Shown in pieces: positions 9,512 to 20,752 of a stretch of DNA of 64,000 bases. The number at the start of each line of letters is the position of its first letter. Position 1 is the first letter of the stretch. The notes under the pieces are model-generated. The model had not been told where the DNA came from, ran no database searches, and saw only the letters and a program-made list of their open reading frames with translations. The DNA is from CAWFPR01 sp963817635 (GTDB taxonomy: Bacteria > Acidobacteriota > Vicinamibacteria > Vicinamibacterales > 2-12-FULL-66-21): the NCBI GenBank assembly GCA_963817635.1, contig CAWFPR010000024.1, positions 248,001 to 312,000 on the forward strand, given 5' to 3'. The position numbers and the translations under genes are program-made.

Positions 9512-10924
9512 TCACACCGGCAGGTTCTCGCCGGCGGCTCCCCGCCACCCATCGTCCCCGTCCCGGCCCGCCGACACCTTCGACAGCACGGCTTCGAGCA
9601 CGGGGGTCAGCACGCCGAGTTGCCGCGCTCGAATCACCATCCCCCAGAGCCGCTCGAACTTCTTCCAGCCCGCGGCGTACGCGAAGTGCTTGAGTTGATG
9701 TTTCAGCGTGCCGTGCGTGAACGACGCGACCGCGATCGAGGACCACCGGTAGAAGTCGCGGTACGCCCGGTGGTAGCCAGCTTCGAGCGCCTCCGCCGTG
9801 AGACGGGCTGGTCGAAAGACGACGTGGCGGGTGTCGTACAGATCCCAGTTGTCGGTCGTGATGCGCCGCTCGTGTTCGAGGCGCGCGCGCAGGCCCGTGC
9901 CGGGGTACGGCGTCTGGATGTGGAATGTCGCGGTGGTGATGCCGTGCTCCAGCGCCCAGCCGACCGTCCGCCGGAACACTCCCTCGTCGTCATCATCCAT
10001 GCCGAAGACGAAGCTGCCGTTGATCATGATGCCCAGCGCATGCAGCCGGGCGGTGACGGCTGAGTAGTCGCGCCCGAGGTTCTGACGCTTCCGGCTGCGC
10101 CGCAGGTTGTCGGGCGTGAAGGTCTCGAAGCCGACGAAGAGGCTGCGGAGTCCGGCCTCGGCCGCACGCTCGATGAGATCCCCGCGGAGGATCGAGTCCA
10201 CCGTCGCGGCCCCCTGAAACACGCGGTTCATTCCCCGCATCCCGTCGAACAGGCTGCGGGCGAAACGCGGATCGCCGAGCAGGTGATCGTCGAGGAAGTA
10301 CAGGTGCCGCCCGGGGAGCCGCTCGATCTCGGCGAGCGCCGCGTCCACGCGTTGCGTGTAGAAAGACCGGCCGCCCGTGAAGAACGCATCCTTGTAGCAG
10401 AAGTCGCAATGCTGCGGGCAGCCGCGGGTGACGACGATGGAGTTGGGGACCAGGTAGTGGCGGCGGCTGATCAGGTCCCGCCGGACGGGCGGCACATTTT
10501 CGATCGACCGGCCAGCGGTGGATCGGTAGATCGGGCGGTGGCCCGGGCGCGCAGGTGCTCGAGGAAGCGCGGGAACGTCTGTTCGCCGGGCCCGAGGAAG
10601 ATTGCGTCGGCGTGCGACGCGGCTTCCGCGGGCAACGCAGTCACGTGCAGGCCGCCGAGCGCGACGAAGACACCGCGCGCGCGGTACCGGTCCGCAATCG
10701 CGTACGCGCGATAGGCGCTGGTGATGTACACCTCGATCACGACCAGATCGGGCGTGTCGTCGATCCTCAGAGCGTTCGACGTGCTCGTCGACGATCTGCG
10801 CCTCGTCGTCCGGCCGGAGGTACGCCGCGAGTGTCGCGAGACCGAGCGGCGGGAAGAGCGAATACTTGATCGGCCGCCAGCCGGGGCTCGAGGCCTCGGC
10901 AAGGGCCGGCAGGATGAACTTCAC
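9512..10924 (-). CDS. B12-binding-type radical SAM protein (two compensating frame changes)
   Basis: About 470 residues. The N-terminus (MKFILPALAEASSPGWRPIKYSLFPPLGLATLAAYL) and a segment read in another frame (LVVIEVYITSAYRAYAIADRYRARG, VALGGLHVTALP) make a cobalamin-binding-like Rossmann domain. The radical SAM core follows with CPQHCDFCYKD (CX3CX2C) binding the 4Fe-4S cluster, then YFLDDHLLG and LFVGFETF. The frame changes near 10780 and returns near 10510, so the gene ends in its starting frame. Many such enzymes methylate or rearrange unactivated carbons, but the substrate is unknown. GTG at 10924 is the start. It is transcribed away from the protease gene, with a paired palindrome between them. 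Confidence 0.75.
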   Translation of the reverse strand: MKFILPALAEASSPGWRPIKYSLFPPLGLATLAAYLRPDDEAQIVDEHVERSEDRRHARSGRDRGVHHQRLSRVRDCGPVPRARCLRRARRPARDCVARGSRVARRRNLPRARRTDVPALPRAPARPGHRPIYRSTAGRSIENVPPVRRDLISRRHYLVPNSIVVTRGCPQHCDFCYKDAFFTGGRSFYTQRVDAALAEIERLPGRHLYFLDDHLLGDPRFARSLFDGMRGMNRVFQGAATVDSILRGDLIERAAEAGLRSLFVGFETFTPDNLRRSRKRQNLGRDYSAVTARLHALGIMINGSFVFGMDDDDEGVFRRTVGWALEHGITTATFHIQTPYPGTGLRARLEHERRITTDNWDLYDTRHVVFRPARLTAEALEAGYHRAYRDFYRWSSIAVASFTHGTLKHQLKHFAYAAGWKKFERLWGMVIRARQLGVLTPVLEAVLSKVSAGRDGDDGWRGAAGENLPV

Positions 10925-10950
10925 GCGCAGGGGCCGGGCGGTCAGTCATG

Positions 10951-10985
10951 CTTTACATTGTAAAGTTAAACTTTGCAATGTAAAG
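10951..10985. promoter_or_regulatory. Paired palindromic operator in a divergent promoter region
   Basis: Two 15-base near-palindromes, CTTTACATTGTAAAG (10951-10965) and CTTTGCAATGTAAAG (10971-10985), lie 20 bases apart centre to centre, two helical turns. The outer arms also pair across the whole element, and a small inner palindrome AAAGT-TAA-ACTTT spans the gap. This is the layout expected for two dimers of one repressor sitting on the same DNA face between the radical SAM gene (minus) and the secreted protease gene (plus). No regulator gene is adjacent. The regulator's identity is unknown. Confidence 0.65.
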
Positions 10986-11070
10986 CGAAATGCGCAGTGA
11001 CGGATCGAGGCTATTTCGTGACGGACGGCTCAGGTTCAGTGGTATAAGCACACTTTTGGGGGGGAAGACC

Positions 11071-13665
<2,595 letters not shown>

Positions 13666-13668
13666 GGG

Positions 13669-14640
13669 CTAGAAGGGCAGGAACCGTCCGTCGTCCATGA
13701 TTCTGCGGTCGTCGAACCAGACAGTCGGCCTGGTGATGAGGCCGTCGAGATGGCTGGCGACGCGGACGGTTCCACCCATCGACTTGTTGTCGCCGAAGGC
13801 GATGTGGATGGTCCCCATCACCTTCTCGTCTTCGAGGATGACGCCGGTGAGGATCGCGCGGTCGTTCGTGCCGATCCCGAACTCGGCCACAGTGCGGGCG
13901 TCGCGGCCGTGCGGCTCGAGCAGCGAGACGAGCCGCTCGGCCTCCGGTCCGCCCGTGATGTCTTCCGCATAGCCGTCCCTGACCACGATGCGGATCGGCG
14001 TCGCGAGCATGCCGATGCCCGCCATCGATCCATCGACGACGACCACGCCGTTCGATCGGCCTTCGAGCGGCGCCAGGAACGCCTCACCGGTCGGCAGGTT
14101 GCCCGACTCGCCCGCGTTCCGGAACAGCCCGCTGCTCGCGTAGGCCTTCCGCTCTTCGATCGGCATCGTGATGTCGGTGCCGGCCGGCGCCTGGACGCGA
14201 ACGACCTTCGCGTGCTCCAACAGCGCGCACAGCCTGAAGGTCCGCTCGGCGATCGCGTTGTAGTCGGCGTTCATGCAGCGAACCATGATCGCTTCGGTGA
14301 CGCCCGGCAGCGTCGCGATCCGTGCCCCGGCTGCGCTGGCGGCCCGCCGCGCGTCGGTGTGGGTCAGCGACTTCGAGGTCGGGCAGAGCACCACGTCGAA
14401 TTTCGCCATCAACTCGGCGACCTCGGGCGGCGGCTCGGCGCCGTTCGTCGCGCGCGGGAGGATCTCGACGAGCACGACTTCATGCCCGAGATCCTTCGCC
14501 GCCTGGCGCAGCGCGTATCCGATCGGCCGCAACGGCTCGTCGGTGACCACGAGCACACGCTCCCCGGCGGTTGCGCCCATGCAATCGCGAATCGCGATCG
14601 CGGAAGCCGAGAGAAGTTCCTTCGAAACACTGTGATTCAC
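13669..14640 (-). CDS. M29/AmpS-like aminopeptidase
   Basis: 323 residues. It resembles the thermophilic metalloprotease/AmpS family (COG2309), which releases N-terminal amino acids using a two-metal centre. The N-terminal domain has VLVVTDEPLRPIGYALRQAA, and the C-terminal metal-binding domain has AEFGIGTN, GTIHIAFGDN and SHLDG, residues that resemble the family's ligands. No signal peptide is present, so it should be cytoplasmic. GTG at 14640 is chosen because a GGGGGAACGTC ribosome site precedes it; the frame is open to 14682. It converges on the protease gene with only 3 bases between stop codons. It could instead be a related ring-opening enzyme of the same fold. Confidence 0.75.
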   Translation of the reverse strand: MNHSVSKELLSASAIAIRDCMGATAGERVLVVTDEPLRPIGYALRQAAKDLGHEVVLVEILPRATNGAEPPPEVAELMAKFDVVLCPTSKSLTHTDARRAASAAGARIATLPGVTEAIMVRCMNADYNAIAERTFRLCALLEHAKVVRVQAPAGTDITMPIEERKAYASSGLFRNAGESGNLPTGEAFLAPLEGRSNGVVVVDGSMAGIGMLATPIRIVVRDGYAEDITGGPEAERLVSLLEPHGRDARTVAEFGIGTNDRAILTGVILEDEKVMGTIHIAFGDNKSMGGTVRVASHLDGLITRPTVWFDDRRIMDDGRFLPF

Positions 14641-14700
14641 GACGTTCCCCCGGAGACGGCGGCTGTTAACCACGGACGACACGGATGACCACCGATTGTT

Positions 14701-14801
14701 CGGACCACGGATAACACTGATTGCACGGATCGCGCTTGTGCCGGACCACGACTACGCGGATGCAAGGTGGAGCGGCCGTGGTCCGTGTGATCCGTGGTCC
14801 G
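14701..14801. repeat. Imperfect 17-bp inverted repeat in a GGACCACGGA-rich spacer
   Basis: Positions 14701-14717 and 14785-14801 match as inverted repeats in 16 of 17 bases, with a loop of 67 bases. The spacer also holds further copies of GGACCACG and CACGGAT in both orientations (14671-14760). Such ACCACGGAT-type spacer repeats occur in several phyla with no known function. It lies between the divergent aminopeptidase and OPT transporter genes. Confidence 0.55.
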
Positions 14802-14824
14802 ATTTCCCATATTATGACGTCGTC

Positions 14825-16723
14825 ATGACAGTCGCCACGCGCGCGCGTGTTCCCGAGGTCGCGGAGTTCACGGCGAAGGCTGTCGTGGCCGGCATCGTGC
14901 TCGGCCTTGTTTTCGGCGCGGCCAATGCCTATCTCGGTCTCCGTGTCGGACTGACCGTATCGGCGTCGATTCCGGCGGCCGTGATGACCGTCGCGCTCTT
15001 TCGCATGTTCGGCACGCGCGGCACGATTCTGGAGGCAAATCTCTCGCAGACGATCGGTTCGGCCTCGACCTCTCTTGCGAGTGGCACGATCTTCACGATT
15101 CCGGCGCTCTTCATGTGGGGCGTGGTCCCGCCGTACCTCCAGGTCGTGGCGCTCAGCTTCCTGGGGGCGGTGCTTGGCCTGGCGGCGATGATTCCGCTGC
15201 GTCGCCTGCTGATTGTCGAGAGCCGCGACGAGCTGCCGTATCCGGAGGGCACGGCCTGTGCCGAGGTGCTGCGCGCCACCACGGGCGGTTCGTCAGCGAG
15301 CGTGTGGATCTTCCGCGGGATGGCGGTCGGGGCGGCCGTCAAGATCGTCGTGTCGCTGCTCTTCCTCACGCCCGCCAGCGTGCATATGCTGTTGCCCGTG
15401 CTGCCGAAGGCCGAAGTTGCGCTGGAGCTTGCGCCGGCGCTCCTCGGTGTCGGGTTCATCCTGGGGTATCGCCAGTCCGGGGTGCTCGTGGCGGGCTCGG
15501 TCATTTCCGCGCTGGTCCTGACGCCGCTCATCGCCTGGATCGGCGCGGGTCTGGCGGCGCCGCTCCTGCCCGAAACGACGAAGCTGGTCGCCGACATGAC
15601 CGCCGCCGAGATCTGGGCGCGCTACGTCAGGTACATCGGCGCCGGCGCGGTCGCCGCGGCCGGCATCATCACGGTGGCGCGCGGGCTGCCGACGATGGCG
15701 AGCGCGGTGATGGCGGTGGGCAAAGGCATCCGGCGCGTCGAGCACGGCACAGCCGAAGTTCCTTCCACGGATCGCGACCTGCCCTCGAGTTTCGTCATCG
15801 GTGCCATCGTGATGGTCGTCGCGATCGCCGCCCTGGTACCGGGCGTATTCGCCGGCAACATGGGACCGCTGCCGCGCGCGATCTGTGCCGCCGGCGTCGG
15901 CGTCTTCGGCGTGCTCTTCGTCACCGTCGCCGCGCGCATCGTCGGCATCGTGGGTGTGTCGTCACAGCCGACCTCGGGCATCGCGCTGATCACGCTCATC
16001 GGGATCGCCTCGATTTTCGCGGCGGCCGGATGGACGGACATGGGCGCGCGGGCGGCCGTGCTGACTGTCGGGACGATCGTTGCGGTGGCGGCATCGAAGG
16101 CGGGCGACATTTCGCAGGACCTGAAGACGGGGTACCTGGTCGGCGCCACGCCGGCGCGCCAGCAGTTCGGACAGCTCATCGGCGCCTCGTTCGCGTGCTG
16201 GGCAGTCGCCGCCACGGTCATTCTGCTCGGCACTGCCTACACGTTCGGCTCGCGCGAGATCCCCGCCCCACAGGCGACGCTGATGAAGACCATTGTCGAA
16301 GGCGTGCTGGCGGGAGCGCTGCCGTGGAGCCTGGTGCTCTCGGGCGCGGGTCTCGCGATCGGCGCGCTCGTCTGCAGCATCTCGCCACTCGCCTTCGCGA
16401 TCGGCGTCTACCTGCCGCTGGCGACGATGGCGGCGATCTTCGTCGGAGGGTGCGTGCGCGCCCTGAGCGATCGCGGAGGCGCACAGGCAGCCGCGACCGA
16501 AGGCGGCGTCGATGCCGGCGTGCTGGCCGCGTCGGGGCTCGTCGCTGGCGAAGGACTCGCCGGCGTGCTGGTCGCCGGCCTCGTGGCCGCGCAACTCGTT
16601 CCCAGGTCGCTTCCTCCCCGGCTGCCAGGCGTCGCCGGTGAGGCCGCCGTCGTTCTCATGCTGGTTGCCGTGTGCGTGTTTCTCTATCGCGCTGCGAAAT
16701 CGACGCGCGCGCAGCGTCCCTGA
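14825..16723 (+). CDS. OPT-family oligopeptide transporter
   Basis: 632 residues, almost entirely hydrophobic, with about 15 or 16 membrane segments. It matches the bacterial OPT family: VVAGIVLGLVFGAANAYLGLRVGLTVSASIPAAV at the N-terminus (positions 21-54), then EANLSQTIGSASTSLASG, ELPYPEGTACAEVLRA and AGDISQDLKTGYLVGATPARQQ. Members import small peptides or metal chelates by proton symport. Its position between a peptidase and two secreted proteases favours peptide uptake here. ATG at 14825 gives the expected short N-terminus. No second half or partner gene is needed in this family. Confidence 0.92.
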   Translation: MTVATRARVPEVAEFTAKAVVAGIVLGLVFGAANAYLGLRVGLTVSASIPAAVMTVALFRMFGTRGTILEANLSQTIGSASTSLASGTIFTIPALFMWGVVPPYLQVVALSFLGAVLGLAAMIPLRRLLIVESRDELPYPEGTACAEVLRATTGGSSASVWIFRGMAVGAAVKIVVSLLFLTPASVHMLLPVLPKAEVALELAPALLGVGFILGYRQSGVLVAGSVISALVLTPLIAWIGAGLAAPLLPETTKLVADMTAAEIWARYVRYIGAGAVAAAGIITVARGLPTMASAVMAVGKGIRRVEHGTAEVPSTDRDLPSSFVIGAIVMVVAIAALVPGVFAGNMGPLPRAICAAGVGVFGVLFVTVAARIVGIVGVSSQPTSGIALITLIGIASIFAAAGWTDMGARAAVLTVGTIVAVAASKAGDISQDLKTGYLVGATPARQQFGQLIGASFACWAVAATVILLGTAYTFGSREIPAPQATLMKTIVEGVLAGALPWSLVLSGAGLAIGALVCSISPLAFAIGVYLPLATMAAIFVGGCVRALSDRGGAQAAATEGGVDAGVLAASGLVAGEGLAGVLVAGLVAAQLVPRSLPPRLPGVAGEAAVVLMLVAVCVFLYRAAKSTRAQRP

Positions 16724-16895
16724 AACGTCTCGCGGGCCAGGTTCGGGTCGAAGAAAGACGCCCGTATGGAAGGGAGATAGACGTATAAGAGTCCCGATCC
16801 GGCCGGCCAGGACAACGATCCCGGTCCAGATCGTTCCCGGCAGCTGGCGCGCGGGTCGCCAGGTGCCACGCCTGACGGTCATGAGGAGAGAGAAC

Positions 16896-18707
16896 ATGCC
16901 TACGATGTCAGCCGTTCTCCGTTTTCCATTGGCGTGCGGCGCGGTCCTCGCGATCCTCACGACGGCGACGGCGGCACGGCAGGGGCCGCAGACTCCGGAC
17001 GCCGCCCAGTCGAACCAGATCCAGGGCGCGCTCGTGAAGTCGCTCGAAGCGGCCATCGTGAAATTCGGAAACACAACACTGCTCGAATACGCTGCGCTGC
17101 CGGCTTCCAGACAGAAACGCCTCGCGCCGCTCGCGCAGGAAGTCGCCAGAGTGCGACGGGCCGCGCTCAAGCAGTTGATCCGTCGAGATCCCGAAACAGC
17201 GTTGCAGCTTTCGCTGACTCCGGGGCAGCGACAGGGATTGCCGGTCCAGGTCCTCGCCCTTCTGGAGGCGCGCATTCACGCCGTGGGCGACTTGACCGAA
17301 GCTATATCCGAAGGTGTCCCGCTCGGGACCAAAACGCCCAGCCCGCGGTCGTCGTGGACCGCCAGCATCGATCAGACGACCTTCGAAGCGTATGTGTATG
17401 GCGTGCGATCGGGGCACCACACCAAGTACGACACGCCGCTGCACGGCATCGCGATCGACGCTCAGATGGCCGTGGACGAGAGCCCCCTGTACCAGTATGA
17501 CCTCTTCGAAAAGTGGCAACTGGGGTTCCTGCCAGGTGACATTGTCGCAACTTCCGGCGGGCTTCCCATTCTGCTGCCGAATCCCCAGGCGTTGATCGGC
17601 CTGCGGCTCGACCTCCTCAACAGGATCCTCCGGTTCGGCCCCTATCCGCTGGACAAGCTCATTCCGCCGGGAGATCCGCACCCCTGGACCACGGGTGTGA
17701 AGAGGGTACTGGTCATCCAGGCGGACTTCAGCGACAGGCCGGGCGTAACGGATACGGATGCTGAAATCATCGCGGCGTTCGATGATGCCAGCAGTTTCTA
17801 TGAGGACAACTCGCAAGGCCGGGCGTCACTGACGCCAACGATCCTCCCGACCATTGTCACCCTGCCCTTGGCGTCAGGATCGTACGCAGCGATGGGTGGG
17901 GACAGGGGCGCCGGAAGGATCAGGGACGACGCCAAGGCTGGGGCTCAGGCCTACGACGCGACCGCGGGTGGCACCGGGACCTACGACCCTGATTCCTATG
18001 ACCGTTTCGTCGTGCTGACGCCCCAGGTATTTCCAGATCCCAGGGCGAGCGGTGACCTGAGCGGCAAAGGCGTCGTGGTCACTGGCGAGCCGCTTGGATT
18101 CAGGACGCTGGCCCACGAACTCGGACATACCTTCGGATTCACGCACTCCAACTTCTGGCTGGTGCCGTTCGGTTCCGATCCCCTTGCACCCGGAACCTCC
18201 GTCGAGTACGGGGATGTGTGGGACATGATGGGGGGTCCCTATTTCGACGACACGGCGGCAAACCCGCGGAAGACTCATTTCAACGCCTTTTTCAAATGGC
18301 TCGCGGGCTGGTTGCCGTATCCCGATCATCTGGATGCGATCACGACCAGTACCTTCCGTCTGTATCGTCACGACGCGGCGGATGCAGCAGGTCTGCGCGC
18401 CATCAGGATCGATGCCGACGCCGACAAATGGTACTGGTTGGACATTCGTCGCCAGTTTCCGTGGAATCCCTCGATGGCGATGGGCATCGAGGTGAGACGA
18501 GTGACGAAGAGCGCTTCCTATCCGTACGGGCAAGTCGAGCTTCTCGACATGGATCCCATGAACGGCGGAGCCCGGGATCATTCCCTGACCCCGTTTGGCG
18601 CGCTATTCGGAGTCTTCGATGACACGGCCAATGGAATTCGCATTGTGGTGATCCGTGTGGGCACTGACGCAACCGGAGACTATGCGGACGTCAGAATCGA
18701 ACGGTAG
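16896..18707 (+). CDS. Secreted zinc metalloprotease with HELGHTFGFTH motif (M6/M11-like)
   Basis: 603 residues. A signal peptide covers about 1-30. A propeptide-like helical region follows (QSNQIQGALVKSLEAAI and onward). The catalytic domain has RVLVIQADFSDRPG, then the zinc motif HELGHTFGFTH at 407-417 and VWDMMGG, the methionine turn of metzincins. This layout fits gametolysin or immune-inhibitor-A relatives (M11/M6). The C-terminal part is beta-rich. ATG 16896 follows an AGGAGAG ribosome site; an in-frame ATG at 16881 is possible. The substrate is presumably extracellular protein, feeding the nearby peptide transporter. Confidence 0.82.
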   Translation: MPTMSAVLRFPLACGAVLAILTTATAARQGPQTPDAAQSNQIQGALVKSLEAAIVKFGNTTLLEYAALPASRQKRLAPLAQEVARVRRAALKQLIRRDPETALQLSLTPGQRQGLPVQVLALLEARIHAVGDLTEAISEGVPLGTKTPSPRSSWTASIDQTTFEAYVYGVRSGHHTKYDTPLHGIAIDAQMAVDESPLYQYDLFEKWQLGFLPGDIVATSGGLPILLPNPQALIGLRLDLLNRILRFGPYPLDKLIPPGDPHPWTTGVKRVLVIQADFSDRPGVTDTDAEIIAAFDDASSFYEDNSQGRASLTPTILPTIVTLPLASGSYAAMGGDRGAGRIRDDAKAGAQAYDATAGGTGTYDPDSYDRFVVLTPQVFPDPRASGDLSGKGVVVTGEPLGFRTLAHELGHTFGFTHSNFWLVPFGSDPLAPGTSVEYGDVWDMMGGPYFDDTAANPRKTHFNAFFKWLAGWLPYPDHLDAITTSTFRLYRHDAADAAGLRAIRIDADADKWYWLDIRRQFPWNPSMAMGIEVRRVTKSASYPYGQVELLDMDPMNGGARDHSLTPFGALFGVFDDTANGIRIVVIRVGTDATGDYADVRIER

Positions 18708-18771
18708 AAGCGAAGTACCAGCATCCGGCTGTTCGAGCCGATCGGGCCATTCTTTCGCACTATGGCGACGC

Positions 18772-20133
18772 TCACAGCACGATGAGCGCCTTCGTCGTGG
18801 TGGGGGAGCCGCAGGCCTCGAACCAGTCGATGCCTTCGCTGACGAGATCGAATTTCAGCGCATAGCGCCCGGGCTTGTCTGGAGCGGTGAAGGTCAGCGG
18901 GACCGTGGCGACGGCGCCTGGCTGCAGCGTCTGCGGCAGCCAGGCGCGTTCGTAGTCCCTGTTGATGACGGTGCCGTCCATGTCGCAGAGCTGCGCGCCG
19001 AGGCGCACCAGCCGCCGGCCGTAGCTCGCTTGCGCAGCGAACGGCCGCGAGCAGGCATTCCGTACCTTCGCCCGCACCATGGCCGTACGGCCTCGCCGGG
19101 CGACCACCGGCAGCCCGGGCAGCAACCCGCGCACCTCGATCTCCGCGCGCGGCGTCGCGCCGGGAATCGCGTTCCCGAGGTTGTTGGCGTCCCAGATCTC
19201 GTGCCGGATCGCGTCGAGCTGAGGAGTTCCCCGCTGGAAGCGGCGGGAGAACATGTCCTCGGGGTGATCGGTCAGTTCCCAGGTGAGTCGATCCACTCCA
19301 ATCTCGGCCGCCATCGACCGCGCGAGCTGCATCTCCGGCTCGCTGTCGTTGTGGGTGAACAGGATGTACCGCCAGTTGATGAACGGCACGTCGCGGCCGC
19401 TCCACCGCTTCTCGTCGGCCGCGACGCGCATCGTTGCGATGGCCTTGTCGAAGTCGCCGCGCTGTCGGTACCTCGCGTAGCTCTCCGCCGTAGCGCCGTC
19501 GATCGAGAAGGTCACCTCGTCGATGCCGGAGTGCACCAGGCGGCGCACCTGGTCGTCCTTCAGGGCCAGGCCATTGGTGCTCGTGTACAGGTAGATGTGC
19601 GGGAAGCGGGTCTTGATGTATTCGCACATCTCGACGGCGCGCTTGTGCAGGAACGCCTCGCCGTAGTTGAAGAAGTCGATGCGCACCAGCGACGGCCCCG
19701 CCTCGTCCACGACCCTCGTGAAGAGGTCGAAGTCGAGCATGCCAGCCTTGCGCGTCCGGGTGATGCCGGTTTCCGGGGCGCAGCAGGCCTGGGCGCACGA
19801 AATGTTGCAGGCCGCGGTGCACTCGATGTAGAGCCGGGAGGGCTGCGGCTGGACGTTCAGGTCCCGCTCGGGCGGCGCGTCATCCTTCCTGAGCGGAAGC
19901 TTGAGCGGGCAGTCTCCACAGAACCTCGATCCCCCGGCGTTCAACTCCTGGCGCAGCGCGCTGGCCTGCGCGCTGGTCCAGATTCCGGAGACGGTCGTCG
20001 TCTTCACATCGCCAAGGACGCGCTTGCCGTACGGATCGGCGCATCCGCACACCATGCGCCCGTCGCACAGCATCACCATGGTGCTCCAGGGCCAGGAGCA
20101 GGTGAAGCGGGTGGCGAGGAAGTTCAGGGACAT
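18772..20133 (-). CDS. Radical SAM protein with N-terminal SPASM-like and C-terminal Ig-like domains
   Basis: 453 residues. Unusually, a SPASM-like cysteine segment comes first (about 10-77: CSWPW, LCDGRMVCGC, GDV, IW, FCGDCP). The radical SAM core follows (about 100-330) with cysteines at 105, 109, 113, 117 and 118; the cluster motif reads CNISCAQAC, CX3CX3C rather than the standard CX3CX2C. Core strands such as RIDFFNYGEAFL and EVTFSIDGAT fit the fold. The C-terminal ~110 residues (LPQTLQPGAV, GRYALKFDLVSEGIDWFE) resemble an Ig-like domain often attached to glycan-related transferases. It ends the sigma/STAS operon. The substrate is unknown; peptide or surface-glycan modification is possible. 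Confidence 0.8.
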   Translation of the reverse strand: MSLNFLATRFTCSWPWSTMVMLCDGRMVCGCADPYGKRVLGDVKTTTVSGIWTSAQASALRQELNAGGSRFCGDCPLKLPLRKDDAPPERDLNVQPQPSRLYIECTAACNISCAQACCAPETGITRTRKAGMLDFDLFTRVVDEAGPSLVRIDFFNYGEAFLHKRAVEMCEYIKTRFPHIYLYTSTNGLALKDDQVRRLVHSGIDEVTFSIDGATAESYARYRQRGDFDKAIATMRVAADEKRWSGRDVPFINWRYILFTHNDSEPEMQLARSMAAEIGVDRLTWELTDHPEDMFSRRFQRGTPQLDAIRHEIWDANNLGNAIPGATPRAEIEVRGLLPGLPVVARRGRTAMVRAKVRNACSRPFAAQASYGRRLVRLGAQLCDMDGTVINRDYERAWLPQTLQPGAVATVPLTFTAPDKPGRYALKFDLVSEGIDWFEACGSPTTTKALIVL

Positions 20134-20145
20134 TCATTTCATTTT

Positions 20146-20406
20146 TCAGTGAGCTTCTTCATGTACGCGCCGAGCCGCTCGTTTTCGGTACGAGACGGTG
20201 TTGAGGAAGAGGCTCTCGGCGAGGTACTGCTTGCGTTCGTCGACGGTCATCTGCTCGATGAGGTACTGAATCTCGCGGACCATGTCTTCGAATGTCCGTT
20301 CGAGTTCGCGCTTGGCGGTGACCTCGATGTAGAGCGCCTCGAGCATGGACAGCAGGTCGCCATCGAGCGTGACGGACGAGCCGTTGGTCATCTTGATCGT
20401 GCGCAT
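20146..20406 (-). CDS. Small conserved-looking protein of the sigma/STAS operon
   Basis: 86 residues as read, mostly helical (LDGDLLSMLEALYIEVTAKRELERTFEDMVREIQYLIEQM, positions about 14-53), with no membrane segment or signal. I recognise no family. The C-terminal ~18 residues look unnatural in this frame. One base out near 20190 gives an ending ENERLGAYMKKLTEK and a stop at 20139-20141, just before the radical SAM start, so an extra base there is likely. It sits 4 bases downstream of the STAS gene and 12 bases upstream of the radical SAM gene. It may be an adaptor for either neighbour. Confidence 0.6.
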   Translation of the reverse strand: MRTIKMTNGSSVTLDGDLLSMLEALYIEVTAKRELERTFEDMVREIQYLIEQMTVDERKQYLAESLFLNTVSYRKRAARRVHEEAH

Positions 20407-20410
20407 GGGT

Positions 20411-20752
20411 CTACGCTCCGAAGCTTTTGACGGCGGTCGGCTCGTCGGGATGGACCTCGATGAAATTCTGCGCACCGGTCATGGTGAGCATCGTTTCCAC
20501 GCGTTTCTGTACGCCGGCGAGCTTCAGGGCGCCGCCTGCGGCGTTGGCCTGCCGGTAGAGATCCATCAGGCAGCCGATGGTGGCGCTGTCCACGTAGCCG
20601 ACCGAGGACAGGTCCACGATGACACGGCGTTCGCCGGCCGCGATCAGCTGGGTGACGGCTGTCGAGAACTCCGACAGCAGGGGGTACATCAGTCTGGATT
20701 CGCCGACGCGGACGATGGCCACGCCGTTGGCGTGTTCGGTGGTGAGGTTCAT
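20411..20752 (-). CDS. STAS-domain anti-sigma-factor-antagonist-like protein
   Basis: 113 residues, a complete single STAS domain. The phosphorylation loop reads VIVDLSSVGYVDSATIGCL, with Ser56 after Asp55 as in SpoIIAA/RsbV. Such proteins bind an anti-sigma kinase when dephosphorylated and thereby release a sigma factor. Its ATG overlaps the stop codon of the upstream sigma-factor gene (ATGA), so the two are translationally coupled. No anti-sigma kinase of the RsbW type lies in the window, which makes its partner unclear. Confidence 0.88.
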   Translation of the reverse strand: MNLTTEHANGVAIVRVGESRLMYPLLSEFSTAVTQLIAAGERRVIVDLSSVGYVDSATIGCLMDLYRQANAAGGALKLAGVQKRVETMLTMTGAQNFIEVHPDEPTAVKSFGA

